Positions 46,363 to 56,193 of a stretch of DNA of 64,000 nt are shown one piece after another. Below the pieces are notes generated by a model. The model saw only the letters and a list, made by a program, of their open reading frames with translations, was not told the origin of the DNA and did no database searches. This stretch comes from Nostoc sp. XA010 (GTDB taxonomy: Bacteria > Cyanobacteriota > Cyanobacteriia > Cyanobacteriales > Nostocaceae). A program made the translations under genes and the position numbers. How positions within the stretch are numbered: the stretch's first letter is position 1; each line of letters opens with the position of its first letter. The stretch lies in the NCBI RefSeq assembly GCF_020829625.1, contig NZ_JAIVFX010000001.1:372001-436000 (forward strand), read 5' to 3'.

Positions 46363-47487
46363 ATGAAGACACTAAGGTTTAAGTTGTACGAACACAAACG
46401 GAATAGATACCTCAAGCGGACAATTAACGCAAGTGGGGTTATCTATAACCGTTGCATTGCTCTACATAAACGGTACTACCGGATGTGGGGGAAGCATTTA
46501 AACTGTGCAAAACTTCAGGCTCACATTGCCAAATTGCGGAAGCGTATTCCGTTTTGGCAATCAGTAGGTTCTCAGGCTGTACAAGATATTTGTCAACGCA
46601 TCGAGAAAGCCTACCAACTATTTTTCAAACACAATAAAAATGGCTGTTGTCCGCCAGGATTCAAGAAGGTCAAAAAATACAAGTCATTCACCTTAAAGCA
46701 AGCTGGTTATAAGTTTCTGGGCGGCAATCGAGTTAAAGTTGGGAGCCGAGTTTATCAATATTGGAACTCCAGAGAGATAGAAGGAAAAGTTAAGACTTTG
46801 ACTATTAAACGCACGCCGTTAGGTGAGCTATTTATGGTTATTGTCGTTGATGGTAACGATGGGCCAGAAATCAAATTCACGACTGGTAAAATAGCGGGGT
46901 TTGATTTTGGCTTAAAGACATTCCTGACCTGCTCAGACGGGACAACAATTGAGTCTCCCCAATTTTTCAAACAATCACTCAACGTCATAAGAATTGCGAA
47001 TCGGCATCACTCTAAGAAGCTCAAAGGATCTTCTAACCGAGAACGGGCAAGGAAGAATTTAGTACGCGCTCATGAAGACATAGCCAACCGCAGAACTGAT
47101 TGGTTTTGGAAGTTAGCGCATGACCTAACTAATAGATTTGATGTGCTGTGTTTCGAGACATTGAACCTCAAAGGCATGAAGCGTCTTTGGGGAAGAAAAG
47201 TTAGTGATTTAGCGCTTCGAGATTTTTTAGATATTTTGGAGTGGGTGGCGAGAAAAAAGGGGAAGCAAGTAGTCTATATTGACCAGTGGTATCCAAGCAG
47301 TAAAACTTGTTTCAACTGTGGACATATTCTAGATAGTTTAGATTTGTCAGTTACAGAGTGGCGTTGCCCCAGTTGTCAGTCGATTAATGGACGCGATGAA
47401 AACGCCGCTAACAACATTCAAGCAGTCGGGGCATCGACTGTTGGCTTAGGCGATGTCAGACAGGCTATGCCTGCAATTGCTGTTTGA
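46363..47487 (+). CDS. tnpB: TnpB, RNA-guided nuclease of IS605-type element
   Basis: 374 residues from the ATG at 46363. The RuvC triad appears intact: Asp181 (GFDFGLKTF), Glu265 (FETLNLKGM) and Asp345 (GRDENAANN). The zinc finger has Cys316, Cys319, Cys335 and Cys338. The N-terminal helix-rich domain (NRCIALHKRYYR) is complete, so the protein should be functional. TnpB proteins use an RNA made from the right end of the element (reRNA/omegaRNA) as guide; here that RNA would end near 47526, and the flank after it would be the guide. Confidence 0.93.
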   Translation: MKTLRFKLYEHKRNRYLKRTINASGVIYNRCIALHKRYYRMWGKHLNCAKLQAHIAKLRKRIPFWQSVGSQAVQDICQRIEKAYQLFFKHNKNGCCPPGFKKVKKYKSFTLKQAGYKFLGGNRVKVGSRVYQYWNSREIEGKVKTLTIKRTPLGELFMVIVVDGNDGPEIKFTTGKIAGFDFGLKTFLTCSDGTTIESPQFFKQSLNVIRIANRHHSKKLKGSSNRERARKNLVRAHEDIANRRTDWFWKLAHDLTNRFDVLCFETLNLKGMKRLWGRKVSDLALRDFLDILEWVARKKGKQVVYIDQWYPSSKTCFNCGHILDSLDLSVTEWRCPSCQSINGRDENAANNIQAVGASTVGLGDVRQAMPAIAV

Positions 47488-47496
47488 AGCTAGAAT

Positions 47497-47526
47497 CCCC
47501 CGAATTTAGCGGAGCGCATTCGGGGG
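47497..47526 (+). ncRNA. Predicted right-end hairpin and 3' part of the TnpB guide RNA
   Basis: Stem CCCCCGAAT (47497-47505) with ATTCGGGGG (47518-47526) begins nine bases after the tnpB stop. By analogy with studied elements, the guide RNA scaffold overlaps the tnpB 3' end and finishes at the element border. Its presence here is inferred from position and structure only. Confidence 0.5.
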
Positions 47527-47579
47527 AGTATGTCAAAGAATGCTCTGATGTGGAGCATTGGACATAAGAAAGAGACAAG

Positions 47580-47672
47580 GAAGAAAGAAACTTGTTCAAT
47601 AATTCTCCCTTGTCTCCCTCATCTCCCCTGCCTCCCCTGCCTCCCCTGCTTCCCCTGCCCCCTGCCTCCCCT
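47580..47672. repeat. Tandem CCCCTGCCTCC repeat block
   Basis: At least five copies of a CTGCCTCCCCTGCCTCCCCT-type unit end at the pdxH stop codon. It belongs to the same purine/pyrimidine repeat family as at 6260-6400 and 34311-34470. Confidence 0.8.
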
Positions 47673-48317
47673 TCACGGTGACAACCGCTCAATTTTCCAA
47701 GTGTCATTATCTAAACGGCTATAGAGCAAGCGATCGTGCAGACGACTGGGACGGCCTTGCCAAAACTCAATTTCTGTGGGGATCACTCGTAAGCCACCCC
47801 AATGAGGCGGTCGGGGAATGTCCTCACTTTCATATTTGCTCTTAAACTCCTGCAAACGTCGCTCCAGGACTTCTCGGCTTTCTATCACCTCACTTTGATT
47901 AGATATCCATGCACCCAGACGACTGTTGGCAGGGCGACTGTGAAAATACTGGTCGGACTCAGTTTCGGAAACTTTCTCCACATACCCCGAAATCCGCACT
48001 TGACGTTCCAGTTCTGCCCACCAGAACACTAAAGCCCCCTGAGGATTTTCTGCCAGTTCTTGTCCTTTGTGACTGTTGTAGTTAGTAAAGAAGGCAAAGC
48101 CCCGTTCATCAAAATCCTTGAGTAACACCATTCTGGCTGAGGGCTTACCGTCTGGTGTGGCGGTAGCAATGGTCATGGCATTGGGTTCTGGGAGTTGCGC
48201 CGCTAGTGCCTGATCGAACCATTTTTTAAATTGGATAAACGGATTGAGGTCAACTTCAAGTTCGCTCAAACCTTCTAAGGTGTAGTCTTTGCGAAGGTCA
48301 GCTACAGTTTTATCCAT
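47673..48317 (-). CDS. pdxH: Pyridoxamine 5'-phosphate oxidase
   Basis: 214 residues. RKDYTLEGL at the start, [20 protein letters not shown] (FMN site), [11 protein letters not shown], and the C-terminal [19 protein letters not shown] and RLHDR block are diagnostic. It oxidises PNP and PMP to pyridoxal phosphate. Full length; the stop abuts a repeat block. Confidence 0.95.
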   Translation of the reverse strand: MDKTVADLRKDYTLEGLSELEVDLNPFIQFKKWFDQALAAQLPEPNAMTIATATPDGKPSARMVLLKDFDERGFAFFTNYNSHKGQELAENPQGALVFWWAELERQVRISGYVEKVSETESDQYFHSRPANSRLGAWISNQSEVIESREVLERRLQEFKSKYESEDIPRPPHWGGLRVIPTEIEFWQGRPSRLHDRLLYSRLDNDTWKIERLSP

Positions 48318-48444
48318 TTTGATTTACTTCCTTGTTATCAGATACGCTAATACATGTCTTTGTTAAAAATATCTATGATGATGATCAGCACCATCAAGAA
48401 TTTTACAAATTCTCTCAAAGAATATTTAAAATAGGTTGCATAAA

Positions 48445-49533
48445 ATGCGCCGTTCGGCCTCCTTTCAACGCCTGTTAATTTATGGTCTAAGCGGCCCGAT
48501 TATCGCTCTCAATGTCTGGCTGCTGTCTGTGCTTTTTCGCTATTTTCAGCATCCCATTACTGTCTTGATCATTGCAGCGATTCTGGCTTTTCTACTAAAT
48601 TACCCGGTTAAGTTCTTTGAACGTGCCCAGATCACGCACACTCAGGCGGTGATCATAGTTTTACTTGCAACGTTAACCTTGTTTGGGATTCTGGGCGTGA
48701 CCCTAGTGCCATTGATCATTGACCAAACAATCCAATTGTTAAATAATATCCCTGATTGGTTAGGCGCGAGTCAAGCAAACTTAGAGCAGTTTGAGAAGCT
48801 GGCAAAACAACGACGTTTGCCAATTGATTTGAGGGTTGTGAGCAGTCAAATCAATGCCAACGTTCAGAATCTGGTACAACAGCTAGCTTCTGGTGCAGTC
48901 GGATTTGCTGGAACACTGCTCTCAGGATTACTTGACGTAGTGTTAGTAATCGTGCTTGCATTTTATATGCTTTTATATGGCGATCGCGTCTGGTATGGTC
49001 TGGTCAATCTTTTGCCCTCTAATATTGCAGATCCTCTTACCGCATCCTTGCGCCTAAATTTTCAGAACTTTTTCCTCAGCCAGTTATTGCTAGGACTGTT
49101 CATGGTGCTAACCCTGACGCCAATTTTCTTAGTGATGAAGCTGCCCTTTGCCCTGTTGTTTGCCATATTAATCGGGATCTCGGAACTCATTCCCTTTATT
49201 GGGGCATCTCTCGGCATTGGTCTAGTGACGATTTTAGTACTGCTGCAAAATTGGTGGTTGGCAGTTCAAGTTGCCATAGCGGCAATTCTCATGCAGCAGC
49301 TTAAAGATAACTTGTTAGCTCCCAGGTTACTAGGCAACTTTATTGGGCTGAATCCCATCTGGATTTTCATAGCTATTTTGATGGGATTTGAAATTGCTGG
49401 CTTGTTGGGGACACTTGTTGCTGTTCCCATTGCTGGTACTATCAAAGGAACTTTCGATGCGATCAAGAGCGGGAAGCCAAGTAATTTTGTGTCAACAACT
49501 GTCACTATTCCTCGTGACCGACCTCCTGATTAA
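48445..49533 (+). CDS. AI-2E family (UPF0118) membrane protein
   Basis: 362 residues from the ATG at 48445; a TTG at 48436 is an alternative. About eight helices, with LLNNIPDW after the third and the family motif region ISELIPFIGASLGI in the second half. Family members include AI-2 exporters and Na+/H+ antiporter-like proteins, so the cargo cannot be inferred. The downstream spacer (49534-49814) holds a GACTTTTGACTTTTGACTT run and no gene. Confidence 0.88.
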   Translation: MRRSASFQRLLIYGLSGPIIALNVWLLSVLFRYFQHPITVLIIAAILAFLLNYPVKFFERAQITHTQAVIIVLLATLTLFGILGVTLVPLIIDQTIQLLNNIPDWLGASQANLEQFEKLAKQRRLPIDLRVVSSQINANVQNLVQQLASGAVGFAGTLLSGLLDVVLVIVLAFYMLLYGDRVWYGLVNLLPSNIADPLTASLRLNFQNFFLSQLLLGLFMVLTLTPIFLVMKLPFALLFAILIGISELIPFIGASLGIGLVTILVLLQNWWLAVQVAIAAILMQQLKDNLLAPRLLGNFIGLNPIWIFIAILMGFEIAGLLGTLVAVPIAGTIKGTFDAIKSGKPSNFVSTTVTIPRDRPPD

Positions 49534-49814
49534 GAGGGTAGAGGGGCAGAGGGCAGGGGGAACAGGGAGACAAAGTGACTTGTGAGAACTTGCAACAAGT
49601 CTTTCCTCTTGTCCTCTTGCCAATACCCTGCAAAAGCCTTGATATACAAAACTTTTGACTTTTGACTTTTGACTTCCGCCTTGCGGTAATGCCCAATGCC
49701 CCATACCAAAAGTTGCACAATCAGATATCACAATTCACAATGGTGATTGATTACAAATTTCAGGGGATACTGGCAACAGGCAATTCCTCTCATTAATTAA
49801 CTTAGAACCCGTTA

Positions 49815-50645
49815 ATGGAAGCTTCCGAGCTATTAGAGACAATCACACTCCTAATTTACCAAGCCCAACAGGGAGAAATTGATCCTTGGGATGTCCAAGT
49901 GATTGAGGTGATTGACCGTTACTTAGAACTGATGGCACCGGAGGCAATAGGAAGAGGTTATGAATCGGACTTGTCTCAATCTGGACAGGCATTTTTGTCA
50001 GCATCAATGCTGGTATTATTCAAAGCCAATACCTTGATGCAATTGTCAACAGTAGGAGATCTTACGGATGGTGTAGTAGATGATTCTCTATTGGAAGATG
50101 AAGGCGGAATATTACATCAGGGCCATCGTCTACCATTAGAACGGCAATTGCGTCGTCGGGCATCGGCAATGCCGCCACCAAAGCGCCGGGTGACTCTGCA
50201 AGAGTTAATTAAGCAATTGCAGATTATGGCGAACCAGCTAAAACTGATAGAAAAAGTCAGCAAACCTATTCGTCCCAGACGGCTGCCTAGCGTCCAAAGT
50301 ATGCGGGAGGCGCTGGAGTTAGCTCACCAGGAAAATCTGACGGAAGTAGCTAGGGAACTGGAGCAGGTGTTGAATGTGTGGGCAAGGGAGCTAAATTTAG
50401 AACAAAATTGGTTGAATTTAGAACAACTTGTAGAGTTGTGGACTCAGACAAAGCATTTCAAGCAAAATGGGTCTGGACATGATTCTAAACATAGTCATTT
50501 AGTTAGCGTTTTCTGGGCACTACTGTTACTCTCGGCTCAATCGAAAGTAGAGCTATTTCAAGAGGAGTTTTACCATGAGATTAAAGTTCGGCTACTTACA
50601 GATTCAGCTAAGACTGGCAAACCTTTTGAGGAATCAATGAACTAA
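49815..50645 (+). CDS. scpA: Segregation and condensation protein A
   Basis: 276 residues. DPWDVQVIEVIDRYLELM and FLSASMLVLFKANTLM are the ScpA N-terminal kleisin signature. The C-terminal winged helix has LLLLSAQSKVELFQEEFYHEI. With SMC and ScpB it forms the bacterial condensin. scpB is not adjacent. The middle (about 90-150) contains a basic variable region. The spacer to the next gene (50646-50875) is plain A+T-rich sequence. Confidence 0.9.
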   Translation: MEASELLETITLLIYQAQQGEIDPWDVQVIEVIDRYLELMAPEAIGRGYESDLSQSGQAFLSASMLVLFKANTLMQLSTVGDLTDGVVDDSLLEDEGGILHQGHRLPLERQLRRRASAMPPPKRRVTLQELIKQLQIMANQLKLIEKVSKPIRPRRLPSVQSMREALELAHQENLTEVARELEQVLNVWARELNLEQNWLNLEQLVELWTQTKHFKQNGSGHDSKHSHLVSVFWALLLLSAQSKVELFQEEFYHEIKVRLLTDSAKTGKPFEESMN

Positions 50646-50875
50646 GAAAACGATAAGTAGCTTTACAGATAATTTACAGATTTTTGATTCAGCCCCAAAA
50701 TCCGAGTAAATTGAAAAGATAAGCGATCGCTTGTCATCTAAGTATACCTATGGTTGCAATAACCACTAAATTCCTGTTATCCCTGTTTAAGGGATAACTT
50801 AGAGCAGAAATAAAAACTGATGATTAAGTATCACTCGATAAAAGTAAACTGGCTTGTGGTTGAGGAATAAATTTT

Positions 50876-52045
50876 ATGAAAGCGATGATTCTCGCGGCTG
50901 GCAAGGGTACTCGCGTGCGTCCGATTACCTATACAATTCCCAAACCAATGATTCCCATCCTGCAAAAGCCAGTGATGGAGTTCTTGCTGGAACTGTTACG
51001 CCAACATGGATTTGACCAAATTATGGTCAATGTTAGTCATTTGGCTGAGGAAATAGAAAACTATTTTCGTGACGGTCAACGGTTTGGGGTGCAAATTGCC
51101 TATTCCTTTGAAGGGAAAATTGATGACGAGGGTAAACTGGAAGGCGAAGCAATAGGTTCAGCTGGAGGGATGCGCCGCATCCAAGATTTCTCACCGTTTT
51201 TTGATGATACCTTTGTGGTGTTGTGTGGTGATGCTTTAATTGATTTGGATTTAACTGCGGCGGTTAAATGGCATAGAGCTAAAGGCTCGATCGCTACTAT
51301 TATCACGAAATCTGTCCCCAAGGAAGAAGTTTCTAGCTACGGTGTGGTGGTAACAGACGAAGAGGGGCGTGTTAAAGCTTTCCAAGAAAAACCTTCAACT
51401 GAAGAAGCCCTCAGCACCAACATCAACACAGGTATTTACATCTTTGAACCAGAGGTGTTTAACTATATCCCCTCTGGTGTCGAATATGACATTGGTAGCC
51501 ACTTGTTTCCCAAATTGGTAGAAATCAAAGCTCCCTTCTACGCCATCCCTATGGACTTTGAATGGGTAGATATTGGTAAAGTACCAGATTATTGGCGGGC
51601 GATTCGCGGTGTACTGCTGGGTGAAATCAAGAATGTGCAAATTCCTGGTCATGAAGTCGCCCCTGGCATCTACACTGGCTTAAATGTCGCCGTAAATTGG
51701 GACAAAGTAGATATCACAGGCCCGGTTTACATTGGCGGGATGACGAGAATAGAAGACGGAGCTAAAATTGTCGGCCCTGCGATGATTGGCCCTAATTGTT
51801 GGATATGTAGTGGCGCAACAGTAGAAAACAGCGTCATTTTTGAATGGTCGCGTCTGGGGCCAGGAGCGCGTTTAGTCGATAAGCTGGTGTTTGGACGTTA
51901 TTGCGTGGATAAAACTGGCGCTGCAATAGATGTTCAAGCGGCTGCTTTAGACTGGCTGATTACCGATGCCCGTCAGACTCCGCCATCAGATACGCCTCTT
52001 GAGTTACAAGCGATAGAGGAATTGTTGGGAACAAACGCAAGTTAA
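50876..52045 (+). CDS. NDP-sugar pyrophosphorylase with left-handed beta-helix
   Basis: 389 residues. The nucleotidyltransferase signature LAAGKGTRVRPITYTIPKPM lies at about 6-25, with the metal Asp in CGDALID. EWVDIGKVPDYWRA closes the catalytic domain. Hexapeptide repeats follow (about 260-330). The family includes mannose-1-phosphate guanylyltransferase and glucose-1-phosphate transferases; the base and sugar cannot be fixed. Likely supplies nucleotide sugars for cell-surface polysaccharides. Confidence 0.9.
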   Translation: MKAMILAAGKGTRVRPITYTIPKPMIPILQKPVMEFLLELLRQHGFDQIMVNVSHLAEEIENYFRDGQRFGVQIAYSFEGKIDDEGKLEGEAIGSAGGMRRIQDFSPFFDDTFVVLCGDALIDLDLTAAVKWHRAKGSIATIITKSVPKEEVSSYGVVVTDEEGRVKAFQEKPSTEEALSTNINTGIYIFEPEVFNYIPSGVEYDIGSHLFPKLVEIKAPFYAIPMDFEWVDIGKVPDYWRAIRGVLLGEIKNVQIPGHEVAPGIYTGLNVAVNWDKVDITGPVYIGGMTRIEDGAKIVGPAMIGPNCWICSGATVENSVIFEWSRLGPGARLVDKLVFGRYCVDKTGAAIDVQAAALDWLITDARQTPPSDTPLELQAIEELLGTNAS

Positions 52046-52150
52046 AGTTACGAGTTAGGAGTTACAAGTTAGAAGTTTGGAGTTACTATTTCGTGTTTTC
52101 CTCTTCACTTCTAACTCTTAACTTTATTCCTAACTCTTCACTTCTAACTC
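52046..52150. repeat. Inverted AGTTAGGAGTT / AACTCCTAACT repeat between convergent genes
   Basis: Direct copies of GAGTTAGGAGTTA-type units (52050-52085) face complementary CTTCTAACTCCTAACT units (52105-52150). The block can form a long hairpin and may serve as a bidirectional terminator between the sugar-nucleotide gene and speA. Related blocks are at 19713-19800 and 42380-42425. Confidence 0.75.
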
Positions 52151-54166
52151 CTAACTATTTAGATACGTATATCTTCTGAGACTCTGCTCATAGGTTTGTA
52201 GCAGTCGTTGAGATTCTGCTAGGGTGATACGGTTTTCTTCTAATGCTTTCTCGCAACGCTGGCGAATGTTTTCCACCATATCTTCGGAGTCATACTGGAC
52301 ATAGCTCACCACTTCGCTCATGGTGTCACCTTTGACAATGTGTTCAATCTGGTAGCCTTTGGGGGTCAATTGGATGTGAACGGCGTTAGTATCCCCAAAT
52401 AGGTTGTGCAAGTTGCCCATGATTTCTTGGTAAGCTCCATTCAAGAACATTCCCAAATAATAGGGTTCTCCAGGCTTGTAGGTGTGCAGCTCTAAAACCG
52501 ATTTGACATCGCGCAGGTCTATAAAGCGGTCGATTTTACCATCACTATCGCAGGTGAGGTCTGCCAAAATTCCCCGCCGTGTTGGTTCTTCATCCAAGCG
52601 GTGGATTGGCATGATCGGGAATAGTTGGTCGATCGCCCAGCAATCTGGTGCTGATTGAAACACTGACATATTCACGTAGTAGATGGAAGCCATGATTTTT
52701 TCGAGGTCTTCCAGTTCATCGGGTACGTATTCTTGCTGTCTAGTGATATTAAGAATTTTCTGACAACAAGCCCAATAGAGACGTTCGGCTTTGGCTCGTT
52801 CTCTGAGGCGTAAAATTCCTAAGTTGAAACGGCTGATAGCTTCTTCTTTGAATTGTGCAGCGTCGTGGTAGAACTCCTGATAATTCTCTTGGTTGATGGA
52901 TTGGTAAGTTTCCCAAAGATAATTAATAATCGGGGATTCTCCCTCTTGTGGAGGTTCTGGTGAATCGAGAGGGACATCACTAGTACTGAGAACATCAAAA
53001 ATTAGTACCGACTGATGAGAAGCGATCGCTCGTCCACTTTCGCTAATCAGTGTTGGTACAGGAACCTGCCGCTCTGCACAGGTATCTTTTAACTCTGCCA
53101 CGATGTCGTTGGCATAGTTTTGCATGTTGTAATTTTTCGATGCATAGAAGTTGGTTTGGGAGCCATCATAATCTACGCCCAAGCCACCACCAACATCAAG
53201 GTATTTCATATCCGCCCCCAGCATCGACAATTCTACATAAATGCGGCTGGCTTCTTGGATGGCATCTTTAATCACATTAATCGCAGAAATTTGTGAGCCG
53301 ATGTGGAAGTGCATCAACTGCAAAGAATCGAGCAGGTTAGCTTCGCGTAACTTGTCAACAGCCTCGATTACTTCAGGCATTGTCAAACCAAATTTAGCGC
53401 GATCGCCACTAGATGCTCCCCAACGTCCCATGCCTTGGGTACTGAGTTTGGCACGAACACCTAATATCGGTTTAATACCTAACTGGCGATTGGCATCAAT
53501 TACCAAATCAACCTCTTCAATCTGTTCTAAGACGATGATTGGTGTTTGCCCTAGTCTTTGGGCTAACATTGCCGTTTCGATGTATTCTCGGTCTTTGTAG
53601 CCGTTGCAAACTAACAATGCTCCTGGTGTATCCAACACAGCTAGAGCAATCATTAATTCTGGCTTGGAACCGGCTTCTAATCCAAATTGATGGGGTTTGC
53701 CAAATTTTACTAAATCTTCAATCAAATGCCGTTCTTGATTGCACTTGACGGGAAACACGCCACGGTAGACACCAGGGTAATTATAGCGGGCGATCGCTTT
53801 GGCAAAACAAGCGTTTAACCGCTCAATCCGGTCTTCTAAAATATCGGAAAAGCGAATCAACATGGGAAGTCCCAAGTTGCGCTGCTTCATGGCGTTGACC
53901 AATTCAAACAAGTCAAGAGATCCCCCGCGATCGCCCTTGGGTGACACGGTAACGTGTCCAGCAGCGCTAATGGAAAAATAAGGTTGTCCCCAACCTTCAA
54001 TCCGGTACAAGGCTTCACTATCCTCAATTTTCCAGGAGCGAGGTAAATCTCCTGTGGTAGGACTAGGTGGTAACAGCTTTTTTTGCTTATGGTTTTTCAC
54101 TTCTTTGTGTCCATTGGACGGTACTTTTACCACCTCGTCAGATGTAGCAGTTGAATCAGCACCCAT
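52151..54166 (-). CDS. speA: Biosynthetic arginine decarboxylase
   Basis: 671 residues. The PLP lysine is Lys141 in RGVFPVKCNQERHLIEDL. HFHIGSQIS, GGGLGVDYDGS and the C-terminal CDSDGKIDRF follow as in SpeA. It makes agmatine from arginine for polyamine synthesis. The N-terminal ~45 residues are variable and hydrophilic. Length matches the family (630-680). Confidence 0.96.
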   Translation of the reverse strand: MGADSTATSDEVVKVPSNGHKEVKNHKQKKLLPPSPTTGDLPRSWKIEDSEALYRIEGWGQPYFSISAAGHVTVSPKGDRGGSLDLFELVNAMKQRNLGLPMLIRFSDILEDRIERLNACFAKAIARYNYPGVYRGVFPVKCNQERHLIEDLVKFGKPHQFGLEAGSKPELMIALAVLDTPGALLVCNGYKDREYIETAMLAQRLGQTPIIVLEQIEEVDLVIDANRQLGIKPILGVRAKLSTQGMGRWGASSGDRAKFGLTMPEVIEAVDKLREANLLDSLQLMHFHIGSQISAINVIKDAIQEASRIYVELSMLGADMKYLDVGGGLGVDYDGSQTNFYASKNYNMQNYANDIVAELKDTCAERQVPVPTLISESGRAIASHQSVLIFDVLSTSDVPLDSPEPPQEGESPIINYLWETYQSINQENYQEFYHDAAQFKEEAISRFNLGILRLRERAKAERLYWACCQKILNITRQQEYVPDELEDLEKIMASIYYVNMSVFQSAPDCWAIDQLFPIMPIHRLDEEPTRRGILADLTCDSDGKIDRFIDLRDVKSVLELHTYKPGEPYYLGMFLNGAYQEIMGNLHNLFGDTNAVHIQLTPKGYQIEHIVKGDTMSEVVSYVQYDSEDMVENIRQRCEKALEENRITLAESQRLLQTYEQSLRRYTYLNS

Positions 54167-54279
54167 TTCTTCCTAACCTCTGTTTTTCGCCCACAATTTA
54201 ACAATTTAACGCATTCATTTGGGAACGTATATGCACCCAATGATAATTTCTGAGATAAACTCTGATTGGTCAAGAGTCG

Positions 54280-54400
54280 TATGTCATTAGTCATTGGTCA
54301 TTAGCTATTAGTCTCTAGACAGAGGATGACAAAGGACATAGACGCGCTAGCGGCTACTCTTCGAGTTCTCCAACGGAGTACCCGCAGGGTAGGACAAAGG
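54280..54400. repeat. Mosaic repeats upstream of ndk
   Basis: GTCATTAGTCATTGGTCATTAG (54284 onward) is followed by gacgcgctagcggctactc and ggagtacccgcagggtagg mosaics. These are of the same classes as at 325-420 and 20269-20345. Confidence 0.7.
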
Positions 54401-54444
54401 ACAATTGACCAGATAAAAAATTCATTAAGTTTTTGGAGATAGCT

Positions 54445-54894
54445 TTGGAACGTACATTCTTAGCAATTAAGCCAGATGGAGTACAACGGGGATTAGTGGG
54501 GGAAATTATCCGTCGCTTTGAAACTAAAGGTTTTACCCTAGTTGGTTTAAAGTTTCTGAAAGTCAGTCGGGAATTGGCTGAACAACACTATGATGTTCAC
54601 CGGGAACGTCCTTTTTTTGCTGGTTTAGTGGAATTTATCATTTCTAGCCCAGTGGTGGCGATGGTATGGGAAGGTGATGGTGTTGTTGCATCTGCCAGAA
54701 AGATTATTGGTGCGACGAACCCCTTAACATCAGAGCCAGGAACGATTCGCGGCGATTTTGGCATCAATATTGGTCGCAACTTAATCCACGGTTCTGATGC
54801 TCCAGAAACCGCGCAAAAGGAAATAGCCTTATGGTTTAAGGATGAAGAATTAGTAAATTGGCAACCACACTTAACACCTTGGTTGCACGAGTAA
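54445..54894 (+). CDS. ndk: Nucleoside diphosphate kinase
   Basis: 149 residues from a TTG at 54445, chosen because GGAG lies seven bases upstream and the product then begins like other Ndk proteins ([17 protein letters not shown]); a TTG at 54433 would overlap that ribosome site. The phospho-histidine is His115 in NLIHGSD. It balances NTP and dNTP pools. Normal length. Confidence 0.96.
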   Translation: MERTFLAIKPDGVQRGLVGEIIRRFETKGFTLVGLKFLKVSRELAEQHYDVHRERPFFAGLVEFIISSPVVAMVWEGDGVVASARKIIGATNPLTSEPGTIRGDFGINIGRNLIHGSDAPETAQKEIALWFKDEELVNWQPHLTPWLHE

Positions 54895-54961
54895 AAAATT
54901 AGGGAGTGGGGAATGGGGAGTGGGGAGTAAGTGAACAATTATTCTCCCTCATCCCCCTCAC

Positions 54962-55684
54962 TTATTTAGAGACTTCGCTCTTTTCTGGTTCTACTTGGGT
55001 CAATTCAGTGCCAACACGTTTGGAAAATCCCCAGCCTAAAATTAGGAAGATGGCAGTAATCATGATCCATTCTGGTGGAACTAAATTATCGTTCACCACT
55101 TTCAACAACAAGCGCAAGCCTACCAACGCTACAGTTACATAGCCTGCGTCTTCTAGGTTTTCATATTCGTCTAGCCAACGGATAAACAATCCCGCCATGA
55201 ATCGCAGCGTAATAATACCAATTGTTGCACCCGTCAGCACTAGCCATTTTTCTTGAGAAACTGCGATCGCAGTTGTCACACTATCCAAAGAAAATGCCAA
55301 ATCTGTAAATGCAATCACGGGTATTGCTTGCAACAATGAATTAAAACGGGGCCCGTGATGGTGATCGTCCTTGGTTTCTTCTGAGGTAAAGTGTTGGAAT
55401 ACTAACCACAGCAGATAAGCAGCGCCCAATAATTCAAATTGCCAGAATTGTTGTACCCAAGTGGCAGTGAGAATCAGGGTGATTCGCAGCACATAAGCAA
55501 CGACTAAACCAAAGTTTAAAGCTCTACGCTCAAGTTCCTTGTCTTCCAACCCTTTTGCGATCGCAGCCAGGGCGATCGCATTGTCGGCAGATAACAGCGC
55601 CTCTAAAAGCACCAGTATCACCAGAACTATAAGGGCTTCAAGGCTGAAATGAAAATCGAGGTAATCAAAAATTCGGTCTAGCAT
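54962..55684 (-). CDS. TerC-family integral membrane protein
   Basis: 240 residues with about seven helices. LLSADNAIALAAIAKGL and FTDLAFSLDSVTTAIAVS hold the paired Asp motifs of TerC. A His cluster (DDHHHGP) lies in the central loop. TerC proteins are linked to tellurite resistance and, in plants, thylakoid protein insertion; some bacterial ones export manganese for secreted enzymes. The specific role here is open. Confidence 0.9.
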   Translation of the reverse strand: MLDRIFDYLDFHFSLEALIVLVILVLLEALLSADNAIALAAIAKGLEDKELERRALNFGLVVAYVLRITLILTATWVQQFWQFELLGAAYLLWLVFQHFTSEETKDDHHHGPRFNSLLQAIPVIAFTDLAFSLDSVTTAIAVSQEKWLVLTGATIGIITLRFMAGLFIRWLDEYENLEDAGYVTVALVGLRLLLKVVNDNLVPPEWIMITAIFLILGWGFSKRVGTELTQVEPEKSEVSK

Positions 55685-55956
55685 TCCGGGTTTCTCAAGC
55701 AGAAAAAATTAAAATTTGACAAGAACAGAGATTTATATATTAAAAAGCGCAATAAATTGTCACTCTAATTCAGCTTAACGTGCTTGTGGTGCATTTTGAA
55801 GAGGGTTGAATGTATGCGATCGCAATTCGAGTGGGGGAATTTGCGTATAAGTCAATACACCCAAAGTTTTAACATCTGACTCGGTGCGATCGCAATGGGC
55901 TGCTGTCATTTCACATCTAAAATTAAAAGATGACAACAAAAATATGGTAAAAGTTT

Positions 55957-56193
55957 ATGGATAACACACTTCTACAACGTATCACTCATAATCCAAATAT
56001 CTGCCACGGTAAACCCTGCATTCGAGGACTTCGTTATCCAGTTGAGTTTATTTTGGAACTGCTCAGTTCTGGCATGACTACTGAGGAAATATTAGCAGAT
56101 TATGACGATTTAGAATCTGAAGACATTTTGGCTGTCTTGTTATTTGCCGCTCGACTCAGCCAAGTCAAAAGCATCCATCGAATCGCCTCATGA
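55957..56193 (+). CDS. DUF433 antitoxin-like protein (second copy)
   Basis: 78 residues. The core reads GKPCIRGLRYPVEFILELL and SSGMTTEEILADYDDL, the DUF433 helix-turn-helix. The stop overlaps the start of a DUF5615 frame by ATGA, as expected for a two-gene toxin-antitoxin operon. It is intact, whereas the toxin gene that follows is damaged. Confidence 0.85.
   Translation: MDNTLLQRITHNPNICHGKPCIRGLRYPVEFILELLSSGMTTEEILADYDDLESEDILAVLLFAARLSQVKSIHRIAS

Larger units (their letters stand above)
46159..47526 (+). mobile_element. IS605-type element carrying only tnpB and a small divergent ORF
   Basis: The left end is a perfect 9-bp hairpin CCCCCGAAT-ATA-ATTCGGGGG (46159-46179). The right end has the same stem arms around a 12-base loop (47497-47526). 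Such subterminal hairpins are the recognition structures of IS200/IS605 transposases. No tnpA (Y1 transposase) is present, so the element depends on TnpA in trans. The exact borders beyond the hairpins were not determined. It lies between azoR and pdxH. Confidence 0.8.
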
